This document shows, one piece after another, positions 1 to 5,440 of a DNA stretch of 7,947 nt. Each line of letters begins with the position of its first letter. The stretch's first letter is position 1. Position numbers and translations under genes: made by a program. The notes beneath the pieces are model-generated. The model was given only the letters and a program-made list of their open reading frames with translations. It had not been told where the DNA came from and did not search any database. Source of the DNA: Puia dinghuensis (GTDB lineage Bacteria > Bacteroidota > Bacteroidia > Chitinophagales > Chitinophagaceae); the NCBI GenBank assembly GCA_026224995.1, contig JAMFRX010000796.1, positions 1 to 7,947 of the forward strand, written 5' to 3'.

Positions 1-1
1 C

Positions 2-196
2 ATATTCATCGCTTCTCCCATCGCCTACTGGGGCATGCACAAATGGCTGCAGGATTACGTATACCGCGTGAATATCGGCATCTGGGTGTTCGTGGTGGCG
101 GGGGCATCAATAATAGTAATCGCGCTACTTACCGTAAGCGCCCAGGCGATAAAGACGGCGCTGGCGAATCCAGCCAGTAGCCTACGATCCGAATAA
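2..196 (+). CDS. MacB/FtsX-family ABC transporter permease, C-terminal fragment
   Basis: The reading frame is open from the left edge to TAA at 194-196 and gives 64 residues; the start lies outside the window. It begins IFIASPIAYWGMHKWLQDY, continues with a hydrophobic membrane segment (about residues 26-48, IGIWVFVVAGASIIVIALL) and ends with a short cytoplasmic tail, KTALANPASSLRSE. The IA.P.AYW...WL..F.YR pattern, the last helix and the A..ANP..SLR.E tail match the C-terminus of the large Bacteroidota permeases with MacB periplasmic core and FtsX domains. Such proteins work with a cytoplasmic ATPase in the inner membrane and are thought to power export or lipoprotein release by mechanotransmission. 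The substrate cannot be told from this fragment. Family assignment is from recognition of the tail only. Confidence 0.82.
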   Translation: MFIASPIAYWGMHKWLQDYVYRVNIGIWVFVVAGASIIVIALLTVSAQAIKTALANPASSLRSE

Positions 197-228
197 AAAA
201 AACCCCGCACTAGCGGGGCTTTTTTTTT
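195..228. terminator. Bidirectional intrinsic terminator between convergent genes
   Basis: A perfect 6-bp stem, CCCCGC (203-208) and GCGGGG (213-218), closes a 4-base ACTA loop. A run of eight A (195-202) precedes it and a run of nine T (220-228) follows it. Transcripts on either strand therefore end in a GC-rich hairpin followed by a U-tract. The permease gene stops at 196 on the + strand and gldJ stops at 244 on the - strand, so one element serves both. The A-run overlaps the last base of the permease stop codon. Confidence 0.93.
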
Positions 229-243
229 ATTCAAACTTTTTAT

Positions 244-1797
244 CTATTGCTTTCTTGTATTCTGCCTTCTCTGTTTGTAGCTCACACCGGTCTGACGGCC
301 ATTACCTGCGGGGCTGCCTACACGGTCCATCGCACAACGGAAACCTACGGTGCTGTTGCTCTGATCTTCTTCCAGGAAGCGGCGGGTACCGGGGCTGAGC
401 CAGTAAGCACGGTCATTCCAGCTGCCACCCTTGATGACCCTGGATTTGTTGCTGATAAGCGTGGTCTTACCGTAGCCATAAGAGATGCCGGTGATCGTAG
501 AGTCACCATCAAGGTAGTTGATCACGTCACCCTTCTGATAGTTCCGGCGGCCGGCGCTTTCAGAGTCCGTGACATTACGCATCTTGATGCGGCCAAGGCT
601 ATCGCGGTCGGCCTTGCCTTCTTTGCCGAGGTCGACGGTCTCGAATTTATTACCACGAAAAGGAGCGACGTCATCTGCATCCTGACCCGTCATCGGGCGA
701 TAGACGTCACCAACCCACTCGCTCACGTTACCAGACATATTATAAAGCCCGAAACCGTTGGGGAAGAAAGAGGTTACGGGGGCGGTATAAACGGCATTGT
801 CATTCAGACCACCGGCTACACCCATGTTGTCACCGGAGCCACGTTTAAAGTTGGCCATGAACGAACCCTGCCAGCTGCCGTGACGCGTGTCGCGCAGGCC
901 GTTGACATTGTTGCTCCAGGAGTATACCTGTTTGTTGGCGATCAGCTCTTCACCACGCTGCTTGTCCTTGGTGCTGGGCAGCGGGTTCTGGTTGATATAG
1001 CCCAGGGCTGCATATTCCCATTCTGCTTCCGTCGGAAGGCGGTAAGCGGGGAGCAGGATACCATCCGAGAAGGTAACCACGGTACGAGGGGTACCATTCG
1101 CGTTCTTCAGGGGGTTGGCCTTGGTCCTCGCCTTCTTGTCAGGAGTAGCCTGGAACTCACCCATGAGGTAAGCCTTGGTATTGAAGTTCTCCTGGCCGAG
1201 GCCCTGGAGGTTCTTGACGGCATTCTGGTTGATGTAACCGCGGTCCATGAGGAGCTTTTCGTTCACGCGGTCGGAGCGCCACATACAGAAGTCATGCGCC
1301 TGCTTCCAGGTAACGCCTACCACAGGGTAGTAGTTATAGCTCGGGTGACGGAAGTAGTACTCTACCATCGGCTCGTTGTAGGCCAGCTCGCTGCGCCAGC
1401 ACAGGGTGTCGGGCAGGGCGCCATCACGGACGGCTTTGTACTCGTCGGCGTCAAATACGTTGTCGACCCAGTACAGATATTCGCGGTAATGGATATTAGC
1501 GACCTCTGTCTGGTCGATATAAAAGGAGTTGACGGTCACGCGGCGGGGAACGTTGTTCCAGTCCCGCATGACGTCTTCCTGGGTCGCACCCATGGTGAAG
1601 GTACCACCCTGCACAAATACCAGGCCTGGGCCGGTGTGCTGTTCCTTTTCTTTCGATACCTGGAATCCGCCCATCTTGGAATCATTATAATTCCAGCCGG
1701 TAACGGAAGACTGATCAGGCTTTTTCTTGCAATAGGCAAGGAAGAGTACGGAGATTGCCAGGATTGCTAGGTTTTTCAGATTCATAAGTTGACGCAT
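244..1797 (-). CDS. gldJ: Gliding motility / type IX secretion lipoprotein GldJ
   Basis: GldJ is an outer-membrane-associated lipoprotein needed for gliding and type IX secretion in Bacteroidota. Counting from ATG at 1797 gives 517 residues. The N-terminus is a lipoprotein signal ending FLAYC; the Tyr just before Cys is atypical of a lipobox. Next comes the TGWNYNDSKMGGFQ segment typical of GldJ, then a long FGE-sulfatase (SUMF1) fold: GPGLVFVQGGTFTMGA (residues about 56-71), RLPTEAEWEYAAL (253-265), GFGLYNMSGNVSEWV (348-362), RVIKGGSWND (453-462) and TVGFRCAMD (483-491). GldJ is thought to be structural, not an oxidase. GldK has the same fold but normally precedes gldL, which is absent here. 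Possible starts are TTG 1821, ATG 1797 and ATG 1785; the last gives the shortest, most standard signal peptide. A weak -7-like AACATTTG lies at 1836-1829. The gene is divergent from porV. Confidence 0.9.
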   Translation of the reverse strand: MRQLMNLKNLAILAISVLFLAYCKKKPDQSSVTGWNYNDSKMGGFQVSKEKEQHTGPGLVFVQGGTFTMGATQEDVMRDWNNVPRRVTVNSFYIDQTEVANIHYREYLYWVDNVFDADEYKAVRDGALPDTLCWRSELAYNEPMVEYYFRHPSYNYYPVVGVTWKQAHDFCMWRSDRVNEKLLMDRGYINQNAVKNLQGLGQENFNTKAYLMGEFQATPDKKARTKANPLKNANGTPRTVVTFSDGILLPAYRLPTEAEWEYAALGYINQNPLPSTKDKQRGEELIANKQVYSWSNNVNGLRDTRHGSWQGSFMANFKRGSGDNMGVAGGLNDNAVYTAPVTSFFPNGFGLYNMSGNVSEWVGDVYRPMTGQDADDVAPFRGNKFETVDLGKEGKADRDSLGRIKMRNVTDSESAGRRNYQKGDVINYLDGDSTITGISYGYGKTTLISNKSRVIKGGSWNDRAYWLSPGTRRFLEEDQSNSTVGFRCAMDRVGSPAGNGRQTGVSYKQRRQNTRKQ

Positions 1798-1902
1798 TTT
1801 ACGTATTACGTATGGACCCAATATAGTCCAAATGTTTGTAAACAGAGAAAACGACCGTTTTGCCCGTTTTATTGTATCGGCTATTATAAGTACGGCCCGA
1901 AT

Positions 1903-1911
1903 TTATCCACA
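1903..1911 (+). promoter_or_regulatory. Consensus DnaA-box 9-mer
   Basis: TTATCCACA is an exact match to the classical high-affinity DnaA-binding 9-mer. It is a single copy: I found no second exact or one-mismatch box in this gap, so it does not look like a replication origin. It could be a lone regulatory or titration site, or chance. Confidence 0.4.
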
Positions 1912-1915
1912 GTTG

Positions 1916-1938
1916 CCGGGCGCCCCCGGGCTTTTTTT
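1916..1938 (+). terminator. Terminator-like hairpin 1 in the gldJ-porV gap
   Basis: CCGGG (1916-1920) and CCCGG (1925-1929) form a 5-bp stem around a CGCC loop, followed by GC and seven T (1932-1938). On the + strand this has the form of an intrinsic terminator, but no + strand gene lies upstream in the window after 196, since gldJ is antisense. It may end a short RNA or antisense transcription. Confidence 0.5.
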
Positions 1939-1954
1939 AATGTACCGGCTGTCG

Positions 1955-1986
1955 CCTGGTCCGAACCCGCTACCAGGGCTTTTTTT
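1955..1986 (+). terminator. Terminator-like hairpin 2 in the gldJ-porV gap
   Basis: CCTGGT (1955-1960) and ACCAGG (1972-1977) form a perfect 6-bp stem with an 11-base loop, followed by GC and seven T (1980-1986). The 3' half and tail, GGGCTTTTTTT, exactly repeat those of hairpin 1, 48 bases upstream. The two look like tandem + strand terminators with no evident protein gene feeding them. Confidence 0.5.
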
Positions 1987-2175
1987 CAGGCCCGTCCGGC
2001 CACCCGGGACAAACCGGTACGGACTTTGCAAAGAATGGGCCACAATCGGCTGTGGCAGCGTCATTGAAACACTACCGTTCAGACAATAATTCGCCATATG
2101 AGCCGTTGTTGGAAGATTGAACCAGGACATTCTTTATCTGCTGCCTGCGAACCGAACCGGATTCCTGGTTTTGTC

Positions 2176-2206
2176 TTGTATAAGAGTTTATAAATCATTA
2201 ATTTAG
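2176..2206 (+). promoter_or_regulatory. Putative porV promoter (Bacteroidota type)
   Basis: TAATTTAG at 2199-2206 matches the Bacteroidota -7 element TAnnTTTG at five of its six defined positions. A TTG at 2176-2178 lies 20 bases upstream, the spacing expected for the -33 element. Transcription would start near 2210 and give a porV leader of about 105 bases that includes the hairpin at 2248-2262. Confidence 0.35.
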
Positions 2207-2241
2207 CCGCCTATTTATCAAATTTACTTTTCTTAAGTCAG

Positions 2242-2262
2242 AAAAAACCCCAGTTGTTGGGG
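2242..2262 (-). terminator. Minus-strand terminator-like hairpin in the porV leader
   Basis: CCCCA (2248-2252) and TGGGG (2258-2262) form a 5-bp stem with a 5-base loop. On the - strand it is followed by six T (complement of A 2242-2247), so it has terminator form only in the direction opposite to porV. It may stop antisense transcription coming out of porV, or simply be a stem-loop in the porV 5' leader. Confidence 0.45.
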
Positions 2263-2314
2263 AAACCAAATTGTCAAAATTTGCGTGTTTGTAAAAAGAA
2301 AATTAAACAAGCTC

Positions 2315-3508
2315 ATGAAAAGATTTTACCAGGGTTTAGCTGCTTTATTAATGTTGATCTTGGCGGGGCAGGGAGTTTTGGCGCAGACGAACAATCTGAA
2401 TGTGACGACGACGGCGGTGCCTTTCCTACGGATTTCCCCCGATGCCCGGGCTGGAGGCATGGGTGATCTGGGTATCGCGACCTCACCCGATGCGGCCTCT
2501 ACCTTCTACAACCAGTCCAAAATACCATTTGCCACCAAGGATATCGGCTTCGGGCTGACCTATACTCCCTGGCTCAAGGACCTCGGGCTGAACGACGTCT
2601 ACCTGCTCGCCGCCAGCGGATACAAAAAATTAGACAACGACCAGGCGGTGACGGCTTCCATCCGTTATTTTAGCCTCGGCAATATCCAGTTCACCGACTT
2701 CAGCGGCAACGCGCTGGGCAGCGGCCATCCCCGGGAGTTCAGCTTCGACCTGGGCTATACCCGGAAATTAGCCGAAAAGCTGAGCATCGGGCTTGCCGGC
2801 CGGTATATCTATTCCAACTTAGCCAGTGGTTATGCTGCCAGCGGCTCGACCTACCAGCCCGGCAAGACCTTCGCCGCCGATGTCAGCCTTTACTACCATG
2901 GGGTCACGGAAGAAGCCGGCGGCTGGAACTTCGGCCTTGCGCTCACCAACCTGGGCGGCAAGATCGGCTATACCAACTCTGCCATCGATAAGGATTATAT
3001 CCCCGCCGACCTCGGGCTGGGCGTTTCTTATACGGCCGTCTTCAATGAAGACAACAAGGTGATGTTCGGCCTCGACATGCACAAGCTGCTGGTCCCCGTA
3101 CCGCCACAGCCTTCGAATACCGGCAACCCCACCCAGGACGAGATCAATGACTCCACTAACTTAGCGGCTTATCACAGCAAGAACCTTCCCGCCAGCTGGG
3201 GCAGCTCCTTTAGCGGTGAGAACCAGTTCAAGAGCCTGATGTTCTCCGTCGGTGCGGAATATGCTTACCAGAACCAGTTCTTCCTGCGCGCGGGCTATTA
3301 CTACGAAGATCCGACCAAGGGTGACCTGAAATATTTTAGCGTTGGGGTAGGCCTCAAGTACAATGTCATGGGGCTCAACTTCTCTTATTTGGTTCCTTCC
3401 GGCAGCGGGACCAACCGGAACCCGCTCTCCAATACCCTGCGCTTCGGGCTGACCTTCGACCTGGATAGCAATGGGGACAACAGCAATACTTCCAGCAGCA
3501 CGCAATAA
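2315..3508 (+). CDS. porV: Type IX secretion system outer membrane protein PorV (LptO)
   Basis: PorV is a FadL-like outer-membrane beta-barrel that receives type IX cargo from the SprA/Sov translocon and hands it to the cell-surface PorU sortase complex. The product from ATG 2315 is 397 residues, close to known PorV proteins. It begins with a signal peptide (MKRFYQGLAALLMLILAGQG, cleavage near VLA-Q at 23/24). The family signature PFLRISPDARAGGMGDLG.ATSPDA spans residues about 36-60. Alternating beta-strand-like segments follow (for example GFGLTYTPWL, FSFDLGYTRKL, FFLRAGYYYE, LKYFSVGVGLKYN). A terminal strand, LRFGLTFDLD, precedes a polar Ser/Asn/Thr tail. An in-frame ATG at 2285 would put ten charged residues before the signal peptide, so 2315 is preferred. 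The gene is divergent from gldJ. No porU gene lies beside it, although the two are often neighbours. Confidence 0.94.
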   Translation: MKRFYQGLAALLMLILAGQGVLAQTNNLNVTTTAVPFLRISPDARAGGMGDLGIATSPDAASTFYNQSKIPFATKDIGFGLTYTPWLKDLGLNDVYLLAASGYKKLDNDQAVTASIRYFSLGNIQFTDFSGNALGSGHPREFSFDLGYTRKLAEKLSIGLAGRYIYSNLASGYAASGSTYQPGKTFAADVSLYYHGVTEEAGGWNFGLALTNLGGKIGYTNSAIDKDYIPADLGLGVSYTAVFNEDNKVMFGLDMHKLLVPVPPQPSNTGNPTQDEINDSTNLAAYHSKNLPASWGSSFSGENQFKSLMFSVGAEYAYQNQFFLRAGYYYEDPTKGDLKYFSVGVGLKYNVMGLNFSYLVPSGSGTNRNPLSNTLRFGLTFDLDSNGDNSNTSSSTQ

Positions 3509-3512
3509 CCCA

Positions 3513-3542
3513 ACGGACCATCGGTCCGTCGGCCGAAGGCCG
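3513..3542 (+). repeat. Two consecutive GC-rich hairpins after porV
   Basis: Five bases after the porV stop codon, ACGGACC (3513-3519) and GGTCCGT (3523-3529) form a perfect 7-bp stem with an ATC loop. Directly after it, CGGCC (3530-3534) and GGCCG (3538-3542) form a 5-bp stem with a GAA loop. Neither is followed by a T-run. They could stabilise the 3' end of the porV transcript. The CCATCGG core recurs in the repeat at 6778-6829. Confidence 0.6.
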
Positions 3543-3562
3543 GACATTCGCCATATAACCTC

Positions 3563-3570
3563 TATCTTTA
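3563..3570 (+). promoter_or_regulatory. Putative ispF -7 promoter element
   Basis: TATCTTTA matches TAnnTTTG at five of six defined positions. No good -33 TTG lies at the right distance. If used, transcription would begin near 3574, so the mRNA would start at the 3573-3590 palindrome and have a leader of about 24 bases. Confidence 0.3.
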
Positions 3571-3572
3571 CG

Positions 3573-3597
3573 GCGCCTCAATTGAGGCGCTTTTTTT
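3573..3597 (+). terminator. porV terminator, abutting the ispF start codon
   Basis: GCGCCTCAATTGAGGCGC (3573-3590) is a perfect 18-base palindrome, giving a 7-bp stem with an AATT loop. Seven T follow (3591-3597), and the next three bases are the ATG of ispF. It is a strong intrinsic terminator by form and would separate porV from the ispF run. The U-tract is also the ribosome-binding region of ispF. Confidence 0.88.
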
Positions 3598-4089
3598 ATG
3601 TCGTACAGGATAGGTTCAGGAATCGACTTTCACCAGCTCGCCACCGGCCGCCCCTTCTGGCTGGGCGGCATCCACATTCCCAGTGACAAAGGGGCAGTAG
3701 GCCATAGCGATGCCGACGTGCTGATCCATGCGATCTGCGATGCCCTGCTGGGCGCCCTCTGCCTGGGGGATATCGGCCAGCATTTTCCCAATACCGATCC
3801 CGCCTACAAAGATATCGACAGCAAGATCCTCCTGCAGAAGACCTATGGGCTCATAAAGGGAAAAGGCTACCGGATCGTCAACATCGACAGCACCGTTACG
3901 CTGGAAGCCCCGAAGATCATGAAGCATGCCGTAGCCATGCGCCAGGCGATGGCGGAGATCCTTGAGATCGACAAAGACGACATTAGCATCAAGGCTACGA
4001 CGACGGAGCAGATGGGTTTCGTCGGCCGGGGCGAAGGGCTGGTGGCCTATGCCACAGTACTTTTAGAGCGCCAGGCCACAGGACCGTAG
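3598..4089 (+). CDS. ispF: 2-C-methyl-D-erythritol 2,4-cyclodiphosphate synthase
   Basis: IspF converts CDP-ME 2-phosphate to the cyclic diphosphate MEcPP with release of CMP, the fifth step of the non-mevalonate (MEP) isoprenoid pathway; it is a cytosolic homotrimer. The product has 163 residues, normal for the family. The zinc ligands are visible as D10 and H12 in GSGIDFH and H44 in ADVLIHAICDAL. Other family motifs are GHSDAD (35-40), GDIGQHFPNTDP (57-68) and the cytidine-binding TTTEQMGFVGRGEG segment near residues 134-147. The start codon follows directly on the T-run of the upstream terminator, and there is no Shine-Dalgarno site. dut begins 24 bases downstream on the same strand. The enzyme supplies precursors for menaquinone and undecaprenyl phosphate. 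No key residue appears to be missing. Confidence 0.97.
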   Translation: MSYRIGSGIDFHQLATGRPFWLGGIHIPSDKGAVGHSDADVLIHAICDALLGALCLGDIGQHFPNTDPAYKDIDSKILLQKTYGLIKGKGYRIVNIDSTVTLEAPKIMKHAVAMRQAMAEILEIDKDDISIKATTTEQMGFVGRGEGLVAYATVLLERQATGP

Positions 4090-4101
4090 GCCCAAATAGC
4101 C

Positions 4102-4109
4102 TATATTTG
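4102..4109 (+). promoter_or_regulatory. dut promoter -7 element, implying a near-leaderless mRNA
   Basis: TATATTTG is an exact match to the Bacteroidota -7 consensus TAnnTTTG. Only four bases (CGCC) separate it from the dut ATG at 4114, so the expected transcript start falls at or within a base or two of the start codon. No clear -33 TTG is seen about 20 bases upstream, where the ispF coding end lies. Confidence 0.55.
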
Positions 4110-4113
4110 CGCC

Positions 4114-4554
4114 ATGTCAGTCAAGGTCAAGATCATCAATCAATCGTCCAATGCCCTGCCCGAATACGCCACCGAAGGATCGGCAGGCATGGACCTCCGG
4201 GCCCACCTTGCCGGCCCGCTGGTATTGCGACCCGGCGAGCGTCAGCTGGTGCCCACGGGCCTTTTCATCGAGCTGCCGCAAGGCTATGAAGCGCAGGTGC
4301 GCCCCCGCAGCGGCCTGGCCCTCAAACATGGCATCACCTGTCTGAACTCTCCCGGCACCATTGACTCGGATTACCGTGGCGAGCTCAAGATCATCCTCAT
4401 CAACCATAGCCATGAAGCACAGACCCTGCACCCGGGCGACCGCATCGCGCAGATGGTCGTGAGCCCCGTGGTTCAGGTCAGCTGGGAGTCCGTGGAAGCG
4501 ATCGGCGAAACGGCCCGCAATGCAGGTGGATTCGGACATACCGGGAAAATATGA
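4114..4554 (+). CDS. dut: Deoxyuridine 5'-triphosphate nucleotidohydrolase (dUTPase)
   Basis: dUTPase hydrolyses dUTP to dUMP and pyrophosphate, which keeps uracil out of DNA and supplies the thymidylate precursor; it is a cytosolic homotrimer. The product has 146 residues, typical of the family, and all five motifs are present in order: I AGMDLRA (24-30), II PRSGLA (64-69), III GTIDSDYRG (81-89) with the likely catalytic Asp84, IV GDRIAQMVV (108-116), and V RNAGGFGHTG (135-144). Motif V has Asn where RG.GGFG usually has Gly; the His in GFGHTG is common. The ATG at 4114 gives the standard short N-terminal strand. The stop codon overlaps the next start as ATGA (4551-4554), suggesting translational coupling with the lipoprotein gene. 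A perfect -7 element just upstream suggests it can be transcribed independently of ispF. Confidence 0.97.
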   Translation: MSVKVKIINQSSNALPEYATEGSAGMDLRAHLAGPLVLRPGERQLVPTGLFIELPQGYEAQVRPRSGLALKHGITCLNSPGTIDSDYRGELKIILINHSHEAQTLHPGDRIAQMVVSPVVQVSWESVEAIGETARNAGGFGHTGKI

Positions 4555-5423
4555 ATCGATATACATGCTTACTGCTCGCCGGCCTCGTCCTTGTGCTTGC
4601 CGGGGGGATCGCGAGCTGCCGTTCCACCAAGAAGCTCCGCAAGGTGATCGCCACGCCGATGCCGCATAAAGACACCACGGGTGATGCCGCCCGCGCCGCC
4701 GCCCTGCCCGTTAGGGACGCGCATGCCGACAGCTTGCAGGTCATCGCGCAGACGCTCTCCGGCGTCGCCCACAACCACATAGATTTCCAGACCTTTAGCG
4801 GCCGGTTCCACGTCCACTACCAGGAGGGCGGGGAGAACAACAAGGACAACGAGCTGACTGTTTTCATCCGGATCAGGAAGGACAGCATGATCTGGATGTC
4901 CATCAACGCCAACGTAGGCCCGGTGAATGTCGAGGCCTTCCGGGTGCTGATCACCCGGGACAGTGTGAAAATACTCGACAAGCTCAAGAAGGTGGCCCGA
5001 TTCCGTTCCGTGAGCTACCTGCAGGAGCAGGTCCACCTGCCCATAGATTTCCAGACCCTTCAGGACCTGCTGATCGGTAATCCCATCTTCCTGGATACCA
5101 CCCATGTCCTGTACTACCGAACGGAGACCAAGGGACTGTCCCTGTTCTGCGTCGGTAATGCCTTCAGTAATTTCCTCAGCCTGAATAGCGACTATACCCT
5201 CCGCCACAGTAAATTAGACGATATCGATCCCCTTCGGGCCCGCACGGCAGATATGACCTACGGCGATTACGATTACTCGGGACCGGTACCCTTTAGCACC
5301 TACCGAAAGGTGTCGGTAGCCGAGAGGGATAAAGTGGATATCGAAATGTCGATCAAGATGTTCAAGTTTAACGAATCTTTAAACGTAAGTTTTTCGGTCC
5401 CGAAAAATTATAAGCGGAGGTAA
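4551..5423 (+). CDS. DUF4292 family lipoprotein (LolA/LolB-like)
   Basis: The 290-residue product starts with a lipoprotein signal: MNRY, a hydrophobic core, and lipobox IASC with the lipidated Cys at 23. A polar linker (about 24-70) leads to a folded domain with alternating strands, including FQTFSGRFHVHYQ (79-91), DNELTVFIRIRKDSMIWMSI (99-118) and VNVEAFRVLITRDSVKILD (125-143). The F..FSG....Y, D.MIW.S and G.EA.R..I..DS...LD pattern, and the later DF..LQDLLIGNP segment (166-178), fit the Bacteroidota DUF4292 family. The domain resembles the LolA/LolB lipoprotein carriers, so a role in envelope lipoprotein or lipid handling is possible but not shown. The gene overlaps dut by four bases and precedes the envC-like gene by 17, so the three are probably co-translated or co-transcribed. 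Family call is from recognition; molecular function is unknown. Confidence 0.85.
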   Translation: MNRYTCLLLAGLVLVLAGGIASCRSTKKLRKVIATPMPHKDTTGDAARAAALPVRDAHADSLQVIAQTLSGVAHNHIDFQTFSGRFHVHYQEGGENNKDNELTVFIRIRKDSMIWMSINANVGPVNVEAFRVLITRDSVKILDKLKKVARFRSVSYLQEQVHLPIDFQTLQDLLIGNPIFLDTTHVLYYRTETKGLSLFCVGNAFSNFLSLNSDYTLRHSKLDDIDPLRARTADMTYGDYDYSGPVPFSTYRKVSVAERDKVDIEMSIKMFKFNESLNVSFSVPKNYKRR

Positions 5424-5440
5424 GCGTTATAATTAATATA

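Larger units (their letters stand above)
1798..2314. other. Noncoding gap between divergent gldJ and porV, rich in hairpins
   Basis: No convincing protein is encoded here; short open frames on both strands have low-complexity Pro/Gly/Arg content and no recognisable family. The region splits in two. From about 1890 to 2060 it is GC-rich and full of inverted repeats: 1916-1929, 1955-1977, 1994-1998 with 2020-2024, and GCCACA/TGTGGC at 2039-2044 and 2051-2056 with a 6-base loop. From about 2170 to 2300 it is AT-rich and carries the likely porV promoter and leader. Other small dyads are CAAATGTTTG (1829-1838, near-palindromic), AAAACG/CGTTTT (1848-1861), CTTTGCAAAG (2024-2033) and AACCAGGA/TCCTGGTT (2120-2127 and 2163-2170). 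TACGTAT is directly repeated at 1800-1813 next to the gldJ start. Confidence 0.7.

Noticed and set aside
247..1770. A 507-codon open frame on the + strand opposite gldJ.
   Set aside because: It lies wholly antisense to a gene with clear family motifs. Its product is rich in Val, Gly, Arg and His with no recognisable domain, as expected from the codon bias of the real gene read backwards.
2089..2099. ATTCGCCATAT occurs at 2089-2099 and again at 3546-3556, both near porV.
   Set aside because: Several shared 11-mers are expected by chance in 8 kb, and there is no shared context around the two copies.
1832..2130. Short open frames in the gldJ-porV gap (1832-2089 +, 1789-2067 +, 1903-2130 -).
   Set aside because: Their products are Pro/Gly/Arg-rich and reflect the hairpin and T-run repeats. 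They share no motif with known families and overlap each other on both strands.
2185..2250. AT-rich stretch plus the DnaA box as a possible replication origin.
   Set aside because: Only one DnaA box is present, there are no iterated repeats, and no origin-linked genes are nearby. The AT-rich stretch is adequately explained as the porV promoter.
5416..5420. GGAGG upstream of envC as a Shine-Dalgarno site.
   Set aside because: It sits 20 bases before the ATG, too far for normal spacing, and is part of the last Arg codons of the upstream gene; Bacteroidota rarely rely on such sites.
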